Below are positions 62,913 to 64,000 of a stretch of DNA of 64,000 nucleotides, in pieces; position 1 is the stretch's first letter; each line of letters starts with the position of its first letter. Position numbers and translations under genes: made by a program. The stretch is taken from contig NZ_FOQF01000005.1 of assembly GCF_900113655.1 (NCBI RefSeq), positions 62,001 through 126,000 of the forward strand. Direction: 5' to 3'. This DNA is from Pseudobutyrivibrio sp. OR37 (lineage in GTDB: Bacteria > Bacillota > Clostridia > Lachnospirales > Lachnospiraceae). Below the pieces are notes generated by a model. That model made no database searches and was not told the origin of the DNA. It saw nothing but the letters and a program-made list of their open reading frames with translations.

Positions 62913-64000
62913 TTGGACACACACCTGTTAATTAGATTTATAGTTCTTATTTTACTTCTTGCTCTTTCAGCATTTTTTTCGTCAGCTGAAACCGCTCTAA
63001 CTACGGTTAACAAAATCAAGCTAAAAACTATGGTAGACGATGGAAACAAAAAAGCCTTACGTGCATTAAATGTTGCCAGCCGTCCTAAAAAAATGCTATC
63101 AGCAATATTAATAGGAAATAATGTTGTAAATCTTTCTGCGTCTTCACTTGCTACTACCCTTGCCATTGATATATTTGGAAGTGTGGGTGCAGGTATTGCT
63201 ACAGGCATACTTACTTTATTAATATTGATTTTTGGTGAGATAACACCTAAGTCGATTGCCACACTTAATTCTACAAGCCTCAGTCTTTTATTCGCTCCTG
63301 TAATTGGCTTTCTGATGTGGCTACTTACTCCAGTGATTACAATAGTAAATTTTTTATCGGGAATTATTATCAAGCTATTTGGTATTGATCCGGATTTCAA
63401 GGATGAAACTATTACTGAGGAAGAAATTCGTACCATGGTAGATGTAAGCCATGAAAGCGGTGCCATTGAAGGTGACGAGCGCACCATGATTCACAAGGTA
63501 TTTGATTTTTCTGATGCCTGTGCCAAGGAAGTTATGATTCCTAGAATAGATATGACAATGGTGGACGCTGACATAAGCTACGAGGATTTGATTGCAGTCT
63601 TCAAGGAAGATATGTACACCAGAATTCCTGTATGTGAGCCTGATACTGAAAATATTATCGGTATTGTAAATATGAAGGATTTCCTTGGTGTCTTTCCTTC
63701 CCAGGATTTCAATGTTAAAAACTACATCAGAGATGTTTATTATACCTTTGAAATGAAAAATGTTTCTGATTTGTTTGATGAAATGCGTGAAGAATCCGCT
63801 ACCGTTTCTATCGTATTAGATGAATACGGTGATTTATCAGGTATGATTACAATGGAAGACTTACTTGAGGAAATCGTAGGTGAGATTCGTGATGAATATG
63901 ACGAGGACGAAGAAGACCCTATCATTAAATTAAGCGAGCGAGAATATCAGGTCCTTGGTTCTATGAACCTTGAAGACCTGTGCGATATTATCCCTCTTGG
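62913..64000 (+). CDS. CNNM/CBS-domain membrane protein (HlyC/CorC family), 3' end cut by window
   Basis: At least 362 codons, open to the window end. Translation starts at TTG 62913, nine bases after AAAGGAG. CNNM domain with four helices (about 1-150; SAFFSSAETALTTVNK, LIGNNVVNLSAS, FGEITPKSIA) and a CBS pair (about 205-330; MIPRIDMTMVDAD, YTRIPVCEP, DEYGDLSGMITMEDLLEEIVGE). The start of the CorC/HlyC domain follows (REYQVLGSMN). Such proteins export or regulate magnesium and related divalent cations. It is transcribed divergently from the TPR lipoprotein. Confidence 0.9.
   Translation, partial: MDTHLLIRFIVLILLLALSAFFSSAETALTTVNKIKLKTMVDDGNKKALRALNVASRPKKMLSAILIGNNVVNLSASSLATTLAIDIFGSVGAGIATGILTLLILIFGEITPKSIATLNSTSLSLLFAPVIGFLMWLLTPVITIVNFLSGIIIKLFGIDPDFKDETITEEEIRTMVDVSHESGAIEGDERTMIHKVFDFSDACAKEVMIPRIDMTMVDADISYEDLIAVFKEDMYTRIPVCEPDTENIIGIVNMKDFLGVFPSQDFNVKNYIRDVYYTFEMKNVSDLFDEMREESATVSIVLDEYGDLSGMITMEDLLEEIVGEIRDEYDEDEEDPIIKLSEREYQVLGSMNLEDLCDIIPL

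Noticed and set aside
61832-63487. The 551-codon open frame that would extend the TPR protein
   Set aside because: The extension runs antisense to the CNNM gene and would place the lipoprotein signal at residue 235. The start at 62785 gives a proper signal peptide.

Overview
The window reads as chromosome of a Lachnospiraceae bacterium of the Butyrivibrio/Pseudobutyrivibrio type. The evidence is the modest GC content, strong GGAGG ribosome sites, secreted multidomain GH43 and GH16 enzymes with C-terminal membrane anchors, a domain-permuted GH3 beta-glucosidase like that known from Butyrivibrio fibrisolvens, and a class III ribonucleotide reductase. Nearly every gene is on the minus strand. 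The three plus-strand genes are a 49-aa protein, an AraC-type regulator and a CNNM/CBS protein. Both ends of the window cut a gene. I saw no rRNA, tRNA, CRISPR array, insertion sequence or phage gene, and no gene-free stretch exceeds 300 bases.

Region 1 (1-4948): a very large secreted protein with two GH43 domains, cut by the window start. Region 2 (5110-12290): a RiPP operon that I consider the most novel part. It encodes a short HlyD-like protein, a C39-peptidase ABC exporter, a second ABC exporter, a Nif11-leader precursor, a radical SAM/SPASM maturase and a second precursor. Both cores carry three CxC modules, nearly all followed by a run of three or four glycines. Region 3 (12371-16763): housekeeping genes (S66 LD-carboxypeptidase, precorrin-2 dehydrogenase, LysR regulator, TcdA, LarE). 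Region 4 (16849-26501): a c-di-GMP and signalling block with a 1600-aa hybrid histidine kinase, a degenerate HD-GYP protein, an EAL protein with a degenerate GGDEF domain, and an intact diguanylate cyclase.

Region 5 (26672-30847): a 49-aa protein of unknown function and a membrane-anchored GH43 arabinanase. Region 6 (30948-38137): a complete glucuronate-to-pyruvate operon (kdgA-uxuA-uxuB-uxaC-kdgK) with a divergent AraC regulator. Region 7 (38626-59110): an apparent beta-1,3-glucan utilisation locus. A membrane-anchored GH16 laminarinase would cut polymer outside. Two permeases and a binding protein would import the oligomers; no ATPase is encoded, so one must come from elsewhere. Two phosphorylases of the GH94 and GH94-like (GH161/GH149) kind and a cytoplasmic GH3 would degrade them. 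A YesM/YesN two-component system and a second binding protein sit at the 3' end. The promoters of the GH16, GH94 and transporter operons share a GACAC-containing element placed exactly 47 nt before the -10 hexamer, which marks them as one regulon.

Region 8 (59125-64000): NrdD with a fused C-terminal redoxin domain behind tandem NrdR boxes, a TPR lipoprotein, and a divergent CNNM/CBS membrane protein cut by the window end.
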